47,772 nt of DNA from Patescibacteria group bacterium (GCA_024277435.1 JAJRVJ010000017.1:1-47772), one strand, 5' to 3'; counted from the first letter of the stretch, positions 1 through 8,575 are shown. Numbers and translations: made by a program. The notes: generated from the letters alone by a model not told the origin.

Positions 1-159
1 CCTATTGATAAAGGGCAAAAAGTAATGATACGAAAATCTCATCGCTCAACACACATTGTCTATTTTAAGGGAAAGCATTATCGACAATATAACATTGGTA
101 TTGGCGAGGAGCGTATCCAGTTAGGATTTTGTCAGATTTGTTCAACGCCAATCGCATGA
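1..159 (+). CDS. 3' end of a gene, possibly NAD kinase
   Basis: An open frame runs in from the window edge for 52 codons and stops at TGA. The visible tail contains PIDKGQKVMIRKSHRSTHIV. This resembles the end of NAD kinases, where a Pro-Ile...Gly...Val-x-Ile-Arg strand comes just before the C-terminus. The last 25 residues do not match that family clearly, so the call is tentative. The stop overlaps the next start as ATGA, so the gene is probably co-transcribed and translationally coupled with rdgB. Confidence 0.35.
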   Translation, partial: PIDKGQKVMIRKSHRSTHIVYFKGKHYRQYNIGIGEERIQLGFCQICSTPIA

Positions 160-722
160 GGGAAATTGCTTTCGTAACCGGCAATGATCAAAAAGCCAAA
201 GAGGTAGCGGAAGTATTGCAATCATATGATATCTCGATTATTCGAGCTAATATTGATTTGCCAGAAATTCAATCCGATCGAATTGAATCTGTTGCAACCG
301 ATAAAGTTACTCAGGCATACAATGCTGTGCATAGAGCCGTAATTGTAGATGATGCGGGAATGTTTTTTGATGGCTATCGGCACTTTCCGGGCGTGTATTC
401 AAAATTTATGTTTATGGCACTTGGCTTTGAAGGCTTATTTAAGCTTATTCAACCAGGTCAGAAAGCGCACTTTACGAGTTATATAGCGTATAAGGAGAAA
501 GATGAGGGTAGAGTACATCTATTCCGAGGAGAATGTCATGGCACGCTAGTGAATGAAGTTCGTGGTAAGGAGAAATTTGGTATGCCATACGATAATTTTT
601 TTATCCCTGACGGTGAAAGTCGAACATTTGCTGAGATGACAGTTCAGGAAAAGCAGCAATATGATCATCGCTCAAAGGCGGTAGCTGAGTTCGCTAAATT
701 TTTATCAGAGCAGTCACAATGA
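156..722 (+). CDS. rdgB: XTP/dITP pyrophosphatase (Ham1/RdgB family)
   Basis: House-cleaning enzyme that hydrolyses ITP, dITP and XTP to the monophosphates and keeps deaminated purines out of nucleic acids. The protein has 188 residues, the usual family length. Family landmarks appear in order: FVTGNDQKAKEV near the N-terminus (substrate loop), VDDAGMFFDG and FPGVYS in the middle (acidic catalytic region), then GMPYDNFFIPDG, TFAEM and DHRSKA at the end. The track starts at a TTG at 129. ATG 156 is preferred because it places the TGN motif at the usual distance from the start and forms an ATGA overlap with the upstream stop. Its own stop overlaps the next gene in the same way. Confidence 0.88.
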   Translation: MREIAFVTGNDQKAKEVAEVLQSYDISIIRANIDLPEIQSDRIESVATDKVTQAYNAVHRAVIVDDAGMFFDGYRHFPGVYSKFMFMALGFEGLFKLIQPGQKAHFTSYIAYKEKDEGRVHLFRGECHGTLVNEVRGKEKFGMPYDNFFIPDGESRTFAEMTVQEKQQYDHRSKAVAEFAKFLSEQSQ

Positions 723-2065
723 AGTTAACATTCTACGGCGCAGCCGAAATGGTTACAGGATCGTGTTACTTATTAGAGCACGGTAGCACAAGGATATTAA
801 TAGATTGCGGCATGGTGCAGGGTGCTCAATTTACTGATAATAAAAATTATGATCCATTCCCATTTGATCCAGTAAGTATTGATTATGTTGTTCTTACACA
901 TGCGCACATTGATCATTGTGGAAGAATTCCACGTTTAGTGCGCAAGGGGTTTAGTGGTAAGATTGTTTCTACTCATGCAACGCTTGATTTTGCACACTTA
1001 ATGTTATCCGATAGCGCGCATGTGATAGCCTATGATGCGGAAAAAAATAATTATCCGCCGTTGTATACCGAGGCTGATGTTGAGAAAGCTCGTGAGCAAT
1101 TTCAACCAACTGATTATCATCAATCTATTACATTGGGTGATATCATGGTAGAGTTTTTTGATGCCGGACACATCTTAGGGTCATCGTTTATACGCATTGA
1201 AGCCGATGGTAAGAGCATTGTATTTTCAGGAGATTTAGGTAATTCCCCAGTACCATTATTACGTGATTTAGAAGGCTTGCCAGAAACGGATTATGTAGTG
1301 ATGGAATCTACGTATGGAAATCGTATTCATGAATCTGGTAGGGATCGTCAATTGTTACTGTGTTCCGCTATTTATGAAACCATTACAATGGGCGGAGTGT
1401 TAATGATTCCTGCGTTTGCGCTCGAACGTACTCAGGAGATCCTATTTGAATTACATCAATTGGTTGATAATAGAGATATTCCAAAGGTGCCTATATACAT
1501 TGATAGTCCATTAGCCATTAAAGCAACGCGATTATATAAGAAATATGAGGGCTTATTTGACACTCAGGCCACTGATATGATTAAGTCTGGTCATGATCTA
1601 TTCAAATTCAAAGGGCTGAGGCTGACGGAAACTCGTAATCAATCTAAGGCTATTAATAATGTTACTGGTCCAAAAATTATTTTGGCAGGATCTGGGATGA
1701 TGCAGGGTGGTAGAATTCGCCATCACTTAAAACGCTACCTCAGTAATGAAAAGAATCAATTATTAATCGTGGGATATCAAGTTGAGCATTCTCTGGGCCG
1801 GCAATTACTTGAGGGAGCTGAGGAGATAGAGATTGATAAGAAAATGATTGCGGTAAAGGCTAAGGTACGCGCTATAGGTGCATATTCCGCCCATGCCGAT
1901 AAAACTAAATTAGTGAATTGGCTTACATCGTCTCCATCCAATTTAAAGCATGTTTGGTTAACGCATGGAGAAGTGGATCAATCCGTTCCATTTTCCAAGT
2001 CATTACAAGATGATTACTCTATTACAGCATCGGTTGCAACATATGGACAAGTAGTAGACCTTTAG
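719..2065 (+). CDS. Metallo-beta-lactamase/beta-CASP RNA-processing nuclease
   Basis: A 448-residue member of the CPSF73-like/RNase J-like metallo-beta-lactamase superfamily, expected to cut RNA using two zinc ions. Visible motifs in order are HAHIDHCGRIP (HxHxDH zinc motif), DAGHILGSS, SGDLGN, ESTYGNRIHE, PAFALERTQE (beta-CASP region), GSGMMQGGR, YSAHAD and LTHGE (C-terminal RMMBL histidines). All metal ligands appear intact. It lacks the long C-terminal domain of RNase J and matches the shorter, widespread bacterial/archaeal type. ATG overlaps the rdgB stop by ATGA. The exact RNA substrate cannot be read from the sequence. Confidence 0.88.
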   Translation: MKLTFYGAAEMVTGSCYLLEHGSTRILIDCGMVQGAQFTDNKNYDPFPFDPVSIDYVVLTHAHIDHCGRIPRLVRKGFSGKIVSTHATLDFAHLMLSDSAHVIAYDAEKNNYPPLYTEADVEKAREQFQPTDYHQSITLGDIMVEFFDAGHILGSSFIRIEADGKSIVFSGDLGNSPVPLLRDLEGLPETDYVVMESTYGNRIHESGRDRQLLLCSAIYETITMGGVLMIPAFALERTQEILFELHQLVDNRDIPKVPIYIDSPLAIKATRLYKKYEGLFDTQATDMIKSGHDLFKFKGLRLTETRNQSKAINNVTGPKIILAGSGMMQGGRIRHHLKRYLSNEKNQLLIVGYQVEHSLGRQLLEGAEEIEIDKKMIAVKAKVRAIGAYSAHADKTKLVNWLTSSPSNLKHVWLTHGEVDQSVPFSKSLQDDYSITASVATYGQVVDL

Positions 2066-2107
2066 TTATTATATAATTCTACACAACTATTAATATATAC
2101 ATATTGT

Positions 2108-2566
2108 ATGCGTCATAAACATCGTCGATCACCACTAAAAAAAGCTAAGCGCGTTGCCCTTGGTACAACTCTTGGGGCTGTATTGGCAGCTAGTGCGGCT
2201 GCGTATTTTTTTACACAAACTAAAGCAGGAAAAAAAACAGTTCAGACTATCAAAGAGCATGCAACTCATGTTTCAAAGGAGATTTCACATCGCGTTGCAA
2301 AGGTACGTACCCTTACCAAGGTAAAGTACGAAGAGATTGTAGATGAAATTGTTGATGAGTATGCCGGTAAGAAAAAAATTGCCTCCAAGCAAGTTATTGA
2401 ATTAAAGAATGATCTTAAAGCACATTGGAAGGATGTGCAGCGTGAAGTAAAGAAATCTAAAGTAAAACCTAAAGCTACTGCTAAAAAATCAACAGCTAAG
2501 AAAAAAGTAGTAAAGAAGCCAGCAGTCAAAAAAACTACAAAGAAATCAACTAAGAGGCGCTCATAG
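2108..2566 (+). CDS. Lysine-rich membrane-anchored protein (YtxH-like)
   Basis: A 152-residue basic protein. Residues about 17-36 (ALGTTLGAVLAASAAAYFF) form one hydrophobic segment after a basic N-terminus. A helical charged middle follows, and then a histone-like tail of Lys/Ala/Thr repeats (KKSTAKKKVVKKPAVKK). The layout resembles YtxH/gas-vesicle-like small membrane proteins with an added DNA- or polymer-binding tail. No enzymatic motif is visible. An AT-rich 42-base gap containing TATAAT (2072-2077) lies upstream, but no clear -35 accompanies it. The function is unknown. Confidence 0.7.
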   Translation: MRHKHRRSPLKKAKRVALGTTLGAVLAASAAAYFFTQTKAGKKTVQTIKEHATHVSKEISHRVAKVRTLTKVKYEEIVDEIVDEYAGKKKIASKQVIELKNDLKAHWKDVQREVKKSKVKPKATAKKSTAKKKVVKKPAVKKTTKKSTKRRS

Positions 2567-2568
2567 TT

Positions 2569-2937
2569 ATTTGTTTACAAGGCATTGTTCAACCTCATAA
2601 GGGTAGAGGGACTCAGCTAGGGTATCCAACTGCTAATGTTCGTGTTAATAAATCAGTTGACGAAGGCATTTATGCTGGATATACGTGGATTGCTGGCGAG
2701 AAATATTGGGCAGCAATTTTTGTTGGACCAGCTATTACATTTGGTGAAACAGAAAGTCAGTGCGAGGTGCATGTATTAGACTTTAATGAAGACATTTATG
2801 GTCAAGAAATAGTAATAGAGCTTGTAAAAAAAATTCGAAATAATGAAAAATTTTCTTCCGCCGAAGAATTGGTTCAGCAGATTAATAAAGATATTATAGT
2901 TATCAGAAAATGTTTACAGGAATTATCCAATCAATAG
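2569..2937 (+). CDS. Standalone riboflavin kinase domain, non-canonical start
   Basis: Absent from the ORF track because no ATG, GTG or TTG lies in frame before the domain. The frame reads LQGIVQPHKGRGTQLGYPTANV, then GIYAGYTWI, CEVHVLDFNEDIYGQEIVIEL, VKKIRNNEKFSSAEELVQQI. This is the flavokinase fold: GxGxQLGYPTAN is the ATP/flavin-binding signature and the later strands match the C-terminal half of bifunctional RibF. The enzyme phosphorylates riboflavin to FMN; the FAD synthetase half is absent. An in-frame stop at 2551 limits the start to a few codons. ATT 2569 is chosen here; ATA 2563 would overlap the upstream TAG as ATAG. The end overlaps riboflavin synthase by 28 bases in another frame. 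Confidence 0.82.
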   Translation: MCLQGIVQPHKGRGTQLGYPTANVRVNKSVDEGIYAGYTWIAGEKYWAAIFVGPAITFGETESQCEVHVLDFNEDIYGQEIVIELVKKIRNNEKFSSAEELVQQINKDIIVIRKCLQELSNQ

Positions 2938-3500
2938 CAACTATCTCTAAACGAGAAATACGCGATACCCTTCTTGTAATTGAAATAGATCTTGATGGTG
3001 CAGAGGAGTATGAAGTTGGTGATAGTATTTCGCTTAATGGAATTTGTTCCACAGTTACGGCTAAGGCATCTCATATACTCACTGTGGAGTACATGAAGGA
3101 AACTCAAGATATAACGACTGTTATGGATTGGAAAGTTGGTAATGCAGTGAATGTAGAATCACCACTTACACTTCAAGCAAAATTATCAGGCGGCTTAGTA
3201 AGTGGACACGTGGATGTTGTTGGTGAGATTCATGCTGTTAAACACGTTGCTTCTCAGTACATTATTACTGTGAAATATCCAATAGAGTATGCACAGTATG
3301 TTGTACCAAAGGGTAGTGTCACGTTAGATGGTATAAACCTCACGATAGTAGATGTCGTTGAGAAGATGTGTACAGTGCATATTATTCCTCATACGTGGGA
3401 ATATACAACACTAGCGCAAGCTTCGGTAGGTGATTCAATTAATATTGAATTTGATTATTTCGCTAAGCTAGTTACGCAGTTGATGGATCGGCGTCGCTAG
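2910..3500 (+). CDS. ribE: Riboflavin synthase (alpha chain)
   Basis: Catalyses dismutation of two 6,7-dimethyl-8-ribityllumazine molecules into riboflavin and the pyrimidinedione. The 196 residues show the two tandem lumazine-binding barrels. The first is MFTGIIQ with GDSISLNGICSTV; the second is LSGGLVSGHVDVVGEI, then PKGSVTLDGINLTIVDV, IIPHTWEYTTL and GDSINIEFDYFAK. The MFTGII start is the family hallmark and fixes the start codon. It overlaps the riboflavin kinase frame, so riboflavin would be made and phosphorylated by adjacent products. No ribA, ribD or ribH is in the window. The 3' end overlaps the convergent kinase gene by 29 bases. Confidence 0.92.
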   Translation: MFTGIIQSIATISKREIRDTLLVIEIDLDGAEEYEVGDSISLNGICSTVTAKASHILTVEYMKETQDITTVMDWKVGNAVNVESPLTLQAKLSGGLVSGHVDVVGEIHAVKHVASQYIITVKYPIEYAQYVVPKGSVTLDGINLTIVDVVEKMCTVHIIPHTWEYTTLAQASVGDSINIEFDYFAKLVTQLMDRRR

Positions 3501-5079
3501 TTCTATCTGATCGCACTTTGTCAGCCATTTTCTCTGCGTCTGTGTGTTTTTGTTTTATTGGAATTTTAAATGTGAAGATAGATCCTTTATCTTCTTCTGA
3601 GGAGAACTCAACAGTACCTTGGTGTTTTATAATAATGTCCTTAACAACAAATAGGCCTAATCCGCTACCTTCAGTAATTACTTTTAAAATATTCTGACCG
3701 CGGAAGAATTTGGTAAATACTTGATCGAATGATTCTTTAGCAATGCCAAGGCCATGATCTTGTACAGAGCATATGATATGTTGCTTTTCTTTTTTTATAG
3801 TAATTTCAATTTTTCCCTTATCATGTGAATATTTTATAGCATTATCAATAAGATTTTCTAGTGCAATGCCGAGCTTATCTTCATCCACTTCGGCTTGCAT
3901 CTTTTTTGTATCATGAATAACTTTAATACTCAGATGCTTTTCAGTGAGTGCATTTTCAAATCTCTTAATAACATTATTCGTTATATCAACGATATCATGT
4001 TGTACAAAATCATAATTAAAACGTTGCTCTTCTATTTTTGTTACATCAAGTAAGTCGTTAATCAACGTTACCATTCGATTGATGTTTTCTAGAGCATTAC
4101 CTAAGTGATGTTTCTGTTCTTTAGTAAGTTCGCCCATATCACCTTCAAATAACATGTTGGCAACCCAACGAATGCCGGACATTGGTGTACGAAGTTGATG
4201 CGCAGCGATAGATAGGAATTCAGATTTTTGAGCATCTAACTTTTTGGTTTTTTCCAATTCTTCTTCCAGCGCTGCTTGGCTGGCAGCAATATCTGTTCCC
4301 ATTTTATTAAATGTTTTGGCGAACAGTCCAAGTTCATCGTTGCGTTTAAGATGGATTTTTACGAAATTACCCTTACCAAATTGTTCCGCAGCTTTAGTTA
4401 ACGTTTTTAAGGGCTTACGAATATCATTAGAAATGAATGATAACACAAAGGCAATAACGAGAATAACAATTAAAGCAACGCCAATTAGAAAGTAACGGAT
4501 TGTGCTAGCAGTACTATTAATTTCTTCATTCGTAGATGCTATTTGTTGGCCAATCTGATTAGTAACTTCATTTTCTAGAAAAATATTAAATTCATCACGT
4601 AATATATTAAGGTTTTCAAGTTTATTGTGTAATTCAGGACTATCAGGATTAGCTTCATATATTTTTACTAGTTCGTCTGTGGCATTATATACAGCTAATA
4701 AACGATCATTAAAATTTTGGGTAAAAATAAAATCTTTCGCCGACTGAGATAAGAGAAATAATTCGTATTCTGCTCCAAAGGCTTCTTGAAATTGTTGCTG
4801 ATATAGTTCCTTACTTGCTGTATTGCCAGTATTTACGTAATCATAGACAGCAAGCATTGAGATGTGGACATGATCTTTGAGTTCAGATGTGGCTATAACA
4901 CTTGGAAAGGCGTAGCTTTCTACAGATTCGAAGCTTTGTTGAAAGTCAATAATTGTTGTGAATGTGAATCCCCAAGAATTAATAACAAGGAATATCATTA
5001 CCAAAAAAATAACAAATATTTTTTGCGTTAACTTTAAATCTCGTAGGATATTAAATGACTGTTTTTTTCTATTTGCCAT
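3472..5079 (-). CDS. Membrane sensor histidine kinase (HAMP-HisKA-HATPase)
   Basis: A 535-residue two-component sensor. TM1 lies at about residues 20-42, followed by an extracytoplasmic region of about 150 residues, TM2 (FLIGVALIVILVIAFVLSFI), a HAMP segment (NDIRKPLKTL...), and an H-box SIAAHQLRTPMSG with the phosphoacceptor His near residue 293. The ATPase domain has N box (ENLIDNAIKYS), G1 (DHGLGI), F (FTKFF) and G2 (GSGLGLFVV). The track start at 5157 adds 26 residues that run through the divergent gene's start; ATG 5079 (MANRKKQ) is chosen because a TATACT box sits 8 bases upstream of it. No response regulator is adjacent, so it is an orphan here. The signal is unknown. Confidence 0.88.
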   Translation of the reverse strand: MANRKKQSFNILRDLKLTQKIFVIFLVMIFLVINSWGFTFTTIIDFQQSFESVESYAFPSVIATSELKDHVHISMLAVYDYVNTGNTASKELYQQQFQEAFGAEYELFLLSQSAKDFIFTQNFNDRLLAVYNATDELVKIYEANPDSPELHNKLENLNILRDEFNIFLENEVTNQIGQQIASTNEEINSTASTIRYFLIGVALIVILVIAFVLSFISNDIRKPLKTLTKAAEQFGKGNFVKIHLKRNDELGLFAKTFNKMGTDIAASQAALEEELEKTKKLDAQKSEFLSIAAHQLRTPMSGIRWVANMLFEGDMGELTKEQKHHLGNALENINRMVTLINDLLDVTKIEEQRFNYDFVQHDIVDITNNVIKRFENALTEKHLSIKVIHDTKKMQAEVDEDKLGIALENLIDNAIKYSHDKGKIEITIKKEKQHIICSVQDHGLGIAKESFDQVFTKFFRGQNILKVITEGSGLGLFVVKDIIIKHQGTVEFSSEEDKGSIFTFKIPIKQKHTDAEKMADKVRSDRTSDADPSTA

Positions 5080-5087
5080 TGATTTTA

Positions 5088-5120
5088 AGTATATACGAAA
5101 AGCGCCTGCTATGCTATACT
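5088..5120. promoter_or_regulatory. Divergent promoter pair, probably leaderless on both sides
   Basis: The 47-base gap between two divergent starts holds TATACT on each strand. On the plus strand TATACT is at 5115-5120, preceded by TGC (extended -10), 6 bases before ATG 5127. On the minus strand TATACT reads from 5093 to 5088, 8 bases before ATG 5079. Transcription would begin at or next to the start codons, giving leaderless messages. No good -35 box is visible for either. Start sites are inferred. Confidence 0.5.
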
Positions 5121-5126
5121 GCGCAT

Positions 5127-5807
5127 ATGTTTGACGATGTTCCGCAGTCATCTGCAACTAATCAACCTCCAGTATCGCCGCCGAATGATGGTCCGCCATC
5201 ACCGGTAATACCTAGTATCACACCACCACAGCCAGGACAGTCAACGCCTAGTGGTCCTCCGTATCAACCTCGTACTGAACCAGTTGGTAGTGAATCCACT
5301 ACTCAGCAAGCTTCAGTTCAACAGCAGTCAGCGGGAGTTCTACCAAAGACATATGCAGCAGATCAAGAGATGGTTGATATGTTTAAGCGAGAGAGCTTGA
5401 GCTCCACGCAAAAAATTGTCCTTATTATTATTACCGTTATTGTTGTAGGGGCATTGATTGGTGGAGGTGTATGGTTATTTTTCTTGTTGGACCCATTCTC
5501 TAATCAGCCGGTAGAAAATACCAATGCCGTTGAAAATGTGAATACATTGGAATCAAATGAAAATATTAATCAGCCGGTAGATAGCGGAGATGCTGATGGA
5601 GATGGCTTGAAAGACGTTGATGAAAAGAAGCGTGGTACCGATCCTAATAATCCAGATACCGATGGAGATGGTTTAACCGATTATGAGGAGATAGAAATAT
5701 ATGCTACTAAACCGCTCATTACTGATACCGATGGAGATGGTTATGCGGATGGCAGTGAAATAGATAATGGATATGATCCAAATGGTCCGGGGAAGCTTGA
5801 AGAATAA
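5127..5807 (+). CDS. Single-pass membrane protein with TSP3-type Ca-binding repeats
   Basis: A 226-residue protein starting at MFDDVPQ, just after the TATACT box. Residues 1-80 are a low-complexity Pro/Ser/Gln-rich tail, likely cytoplasmic. One transmembrane helix (IVLIIITVIVVGALIGGGVWLFFLL) lies near residues 95-120. An Asn/Glu linker leads to DADGDGLKDVDE, DTDGDGLTDYEE and DTDGDGYADGSE. These DxDxDG loops match thrombospondin type 3/EF-hand-like calcium sites, as found in many CPR surface proteins. The three loops are also near repeats in the DNA. A calcium-stiffened surface anchor is likely; the partner is unknown. Its end overlaps the carboxypeptidase start. Confidence 0.75.
   Translation: MFDDVPQSSATNQPPVSPPNDGPPSPVIPSITPPQPGQSTPSGPPYQPRTEPVGSESTTQQASVQQQSAGVLPKTYAADQEMVDMFKRESLSSTQKIVLIIITVIVVGALIGGGVWLFFLLDPFSNQPVENTNAVENVNTLESNENINQPVDSGDADGDGLKDVDEKKRGTDPNNPDTDGDGLTDYEEIEIYATKPLITDTDGDGYADGSEIDNGYDPNGPGKLEE
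5588..5742 (+). repeat. Three direct repeats coding DxDGDG calcium loops
   Basis: GATACCGATGGAGATGGTT occurs exactly at 5655-5673 and 5724-5742. A diverged copy (GATGCTGATGGAGATGGCT) begins at about 5588. The identity at the DNA level suggests duplication inside the gene and not only protein-level constraint. Confidence 0.7.
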
Positions 5808-7071
5808 TTATCAGTCCTTCTGTATAGCGCTAGTACTATCGTTGGGTGTTATTTTTTTAGCTAATTCCTCGGTTCAGGCAAAGCAGCCAAATAGCTTCAT
5901 TAACCTTGATAAGGTAACGATGGAGCGGGGGTATACAAATGAATTAAATGATCTACGCGTTGGTGTTCCAGCTGGAACATTTTCGAGTGCCGCAGATTTT
6001 TTATTACGCGAAAAAAAGAACTATCCCAATTTGCCAAAATACTTAGAACCAGTTTCTAGTGCGTATGTGTACAGTATTGATATCGCTAATCCTGGTTATA
6101 CGGCAAGTCCAATTTGGTTATCGTATGAGTATGAAGAGGATCCGAAATATCAGCGAAATTTTTATTATTATGACGGTACTTCAGAATGGGTAAAATTACC
6201 TACAAATCTTGATACGGTAAATAATCGTGTACGTGCGGCTTGGCATTTTTCGTATTCAATTATCGGCGTATTTGATGATACGCGATATGATGTTGGCCCA
6301 ATTAAAAAGGATTCTTACAGTGATTTTGGAGGCATTGCATCTACGTCAGCAATTGCCATTGATAACGCTACTGGTGTTGTGCTGTATGAAAAAGATGCTA
6401 ATACAAAGCGCTCCATTGCTTCTCTTACAAAGTTAATGACAGCCTATGTATTACTTCAGAATGATGTAAATTTAGAAAAGGAAATTATCTATTCATCTTC
6501 ATATGATCAAATAGGTGCGCGGCTACGTTTAAATAGTGGAGATATTGTATCAATGGATGATTTAATGTACGCCATGGTGGTTGGCTCAGCTAATAATGCA
6601 GCGTACGCGTTAATGTATGAAGGAGGATATAGTAAAGAGCAGTTTGTGAAGAAGATGAATAAAGCTGCAAAAAATTTAGGCCTCTCAAATACCACATTTG
6701 CCGACCCTTCGGGCTTGGATGCAAACAATCAATCTACTGCAGCGGACTATGCTAAATTTATGCGTTCGATTATGAGTGATCCTAAGATGTTACATTATTC
6801 AACTACAAAGGCGTATGCATTTACTACGCGCAATACTGGTGAGTATCATGATTTTGACAATACTAATGCATTAATGAAAACCAGTGATTTATATATCACT
6901 GGCAGTAAAACAGGATACCTAGATGAAGCGGGGTATTGCTTGGCGTTTAAAGCTAAAGAAGGGGATGATGAGGTGATTACTGTTGTGCTTGGGGCGTCAT
7001 CCGGTTGGGCTCGATTTACAGAGTCTGAGAGGTTAATGCGCTGGGCGTTTACGAATTACTCTTGGCAGTAG
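5797..7071 (+). CDS. D-alanyl-D-alanine carboxypeptidase (peptidase S11)
   Basis: A low-molecular-weight penicillin-binding protein that trims the terminal D-Ala from peptidoglycan stems outside the membrane. From TTG 5797 it has 424 residues: a signal peptide (CIALVLSLGVIFLANSSVQA), a non-catalytic N-terminal region of about 160 residues, then the S11 domain with SLTK (nucleophile near S209), SAN (near 264) and KTG (near 371). TTG 5797 (start LKNNYQSF) gives a compact signal peptide and an 11-base overlap with the upstream gene. ATG 5767, given by the track, is possible but adds ten residues before the signal peptide. The catalytic triad is complete. The 3' end overlaps convergent pdxT by 23 bases. 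Confidence 0.87.
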   Translation: MKNNYQSFCIALVLSLGVIFLANSSVQAKQPNSFINLDKVTMERGYTNELNDLRVGVPAGTFSSAADFLLREKKNYPNLPKYLEPVSSAYVYSIDIANPGYTASPIWLSYEYEEDPKYQRNFYYYDGTSEWVKLPTNLDTVNNRVRAAWHFSYSIIGVFDDTRYDVGPIKKDSYSDFGGIASTSAIAIDNATGVVLYEKDANTKRSIASLTKLMTAYVLLQNDVNLEKEIIYSSSYDQIGARLRLNSGDIVSMDDLMYAMVVGSANNAAYALMYEGGYSKEQFVKKMNKAAKNLGLSNTTFADPSGLDANNQSTAADYAKFMRSIMSDPKMLHYSTTKAYAFTTRNTGEYHDFDNTNALMKTSDLYITGSKTGYLDEAGYCLAFKAKEGDDEVITVVLGASSGWARFTESERLMRWAFTNYSWQ

Positions 7072-7642
7072 CCTGTTCAACCATCGCTCCAAAATATTTG
7101 TGAATAATTATAGAGTCGGATAGCTCTGGATGAAAAGTGCCAGCTAAAATAGTTTTTTGCCTAACTAACACAGGCTCTTTATCATACGCTATGAGGGTTT
7201 CTGTTGTATCGTGCGTTTTGAGAATTCGTGGCGCCCGAATAAACATGCCAGTTATAGTGTTACCTTGAAAGGTGAGGGGAGTTTCAAATGAATCTACTTG
7301 TCTACCAAAGGCATTGCGCTGCGCTGTAATATCAATAAGCTGTAGTGAATATTCTGAATCGACTGTTTTAGCTAATAATACGCAGCCTGCACAGGTGCCA
7401 TATACAGGATAGCCTTGTTTAACACGCTTTATTATCCATGCATCTAGTTTTGTGGATCGCAATAGTTTACCAATAGCTGTACTTTCACCACCAGGTATAA
7501 TTAAACCAGCTGTTTGTTCAGCCTCGCTGATTGTACGCACAGGAATAGCGGGGTAACCAGCTGCTTCGAGTGATGTAATATGTTCTCTAAAATCGCCTTG
7601 TAGAGCAAGTACTCCAATGGTAGGTTTTACAACCTTAGACAC
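7049..7642 (-). CDS. pdxT: Pyridoxal 5'-phosphate synthase glutaminase subunit
   Basis: Releases ammonia from glutamine and passes it to PdxS for vitamin B6 synthesis. The 197 residues show [13 protein letters not shown] at the N-terminus, [15 protein letters not shown], the nucleophile in [10 protein letters not shown] (Cys near 84) and FHPE near 170 for the His/Glu of the triad. [12 protein letters not shown] is the PdxS-contact segment typical of the family. It starts 8 bases inside the end of pdxS, so the subunits are translationally coupled. Length and active site are normal. Confidence 0.94.
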   Translation of the reverse strand: MSKVVKPTIGVLALQGDFREHITSLEAAGYPAIPVRTISEAEQTAGLIIPGGESTAIGKLLRSTKLDAWIIKRVKQGYPVYGTCAGCVLLAKTVDSEYSLQLIDITAQRNAFGRQVDSFETPLTFQGNTITGMFIRAPRILKTHDTTETLIAYDKEPVLVRQKTILAGTFHPELSDSIIIHKYFGAMVEQATAKSNS

Positions 7643-8549
7643 CGCGTTCGGACATCATAACGTTAACTTCATCCATATCGATACCCGTCATTGGTGCACC
7701 CAAGTTTTCTGATACCTTAGCTAATACCTCAGCATCGTTATAATGTGTAGTAGCTTGTACAATGGCTTTAGCTCGCTTTGTTGGATTCTTTGATTTAAAG
7801 ATACCGCTACCTACAAATACACCATCTACACCAAGTTGCATGCATAATGCCGCATCAGCCGGAGTAGCAATGCCGCCAGCTGCAAAGTTTACTACTGGTA
7901 AGCGACCAAGTTTTTTTACTTCTTTAACAAGTGCTACTGGTACACGCATTTCCTTGGCGGCCTTTTTGAGTTGCGCCTCATTCATTTTCTTGAGGTTTTC
8001 AATATCTGTTTTTAGGGTAGTGATGTGACGGACAGCTTCAACGATGTTTCCAGTTCCTGCCTCACCTTTTGTGCGAATCATAGCGGCGCCCTCATCAATA
8101 CGACGTAGTGCTTCCCCTAAATTACGACAGCCGCACACATAAGGAATCATAAATTCATTTTTATCAACATGGAGCACTGGGTCAGCTGGAGTAAGTACCT
8201 CTGATTCATCAATATAGTCAACGCCAATGGCTTCAAGAATTTGCGCTTCTACAAAATGGCCGATGCGTACTTTTGCCATCACTGGAATGCTTACGGCCTT
8301 CATAATGCTCTTGATCATTTGTGGGTCACTCATGCGAGCTACGCCGCCAGTTTTACGAATGTCTGCTGGTACACGTTCAAGTGCCATAACAGCCACTGCT
8401 CCTGCATTTTCAGCTATTTTAGCCTGCTCTGGAGTAACAACATCCATAATAACGCCACCCTTAAGCATCTGGGCTAGCCCAGCCTTAAGGCGGAAAGTGT
8501 TCTTTTTTGTAGTTGTTTTTTTACTTGTGCGTTTGCGTTGTTTTGCCAT
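7635..8549 (-). CDS. pdxS: Pyridoxal 5'-phosphate synthase, synthase subunit
   Basis: Condenses ribose 5-phosphate, glyceraldehyde 3-phosphate and PdxT-derived ammonia into PLP (the DXP-independent route). The 304 residues contain [55 protein letters not shown] and the phosphate-binding [15 protein letters not shown] with VFVGSGIF. The active-site Asp and Lys regions are conserved. The N-terminus carries about 20 extra Lys/Thr residues before the usual [14 protein letters not shown]. PdxS-PdxT make the cell PLP-autonomous in this step, which is notable in an otherwise reduced genome. The upstream region is shared divergently with mnmA. Confidence 0.95.
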   Translation of the reverse strand: MAKQRKRTSKKTTTKKNTFRLKAGLAQMLKGGVIMDVVTPEQAKIAENAGAVAVMALERVPADIRKTGGVARMSDPQMIKSIMKAVSIPVMAKVRIGHFVEAQILEAIGVDYIDESEVLTPADPVLHVDKNEFMIPYVCGCRNLGEALRRIDEGAAMIRTKGEAGTGNIVEAVRHITTLKTDIENLKKMNEAQLKKAAKEMRVPVALVKEVKKLGRLPVVNFAAGGIATPADAALCMQLGVDGVFVGSGIFKSKNPTKRAKAIVQATTHYNDAEVLAKVSENLGAPMTGIDMDEVNVMMSERGV

Positions 8550-8575
8550 AATATGATATTACGAATACGGCTATG

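Noticed and set aside
7049-8549. Riboswitch controlling pdxST
   Set aside because: The gap upstream of pdxS is only 67 bases and shared with mnmA; no aptamer-like structure was seen.
8227-8556. 109-residue plus-strand ORF opposite pdxS
   Set aside because: It is antisense to a strongly conserved gene and has Ala/Thr/Ile-rich shadow composition.
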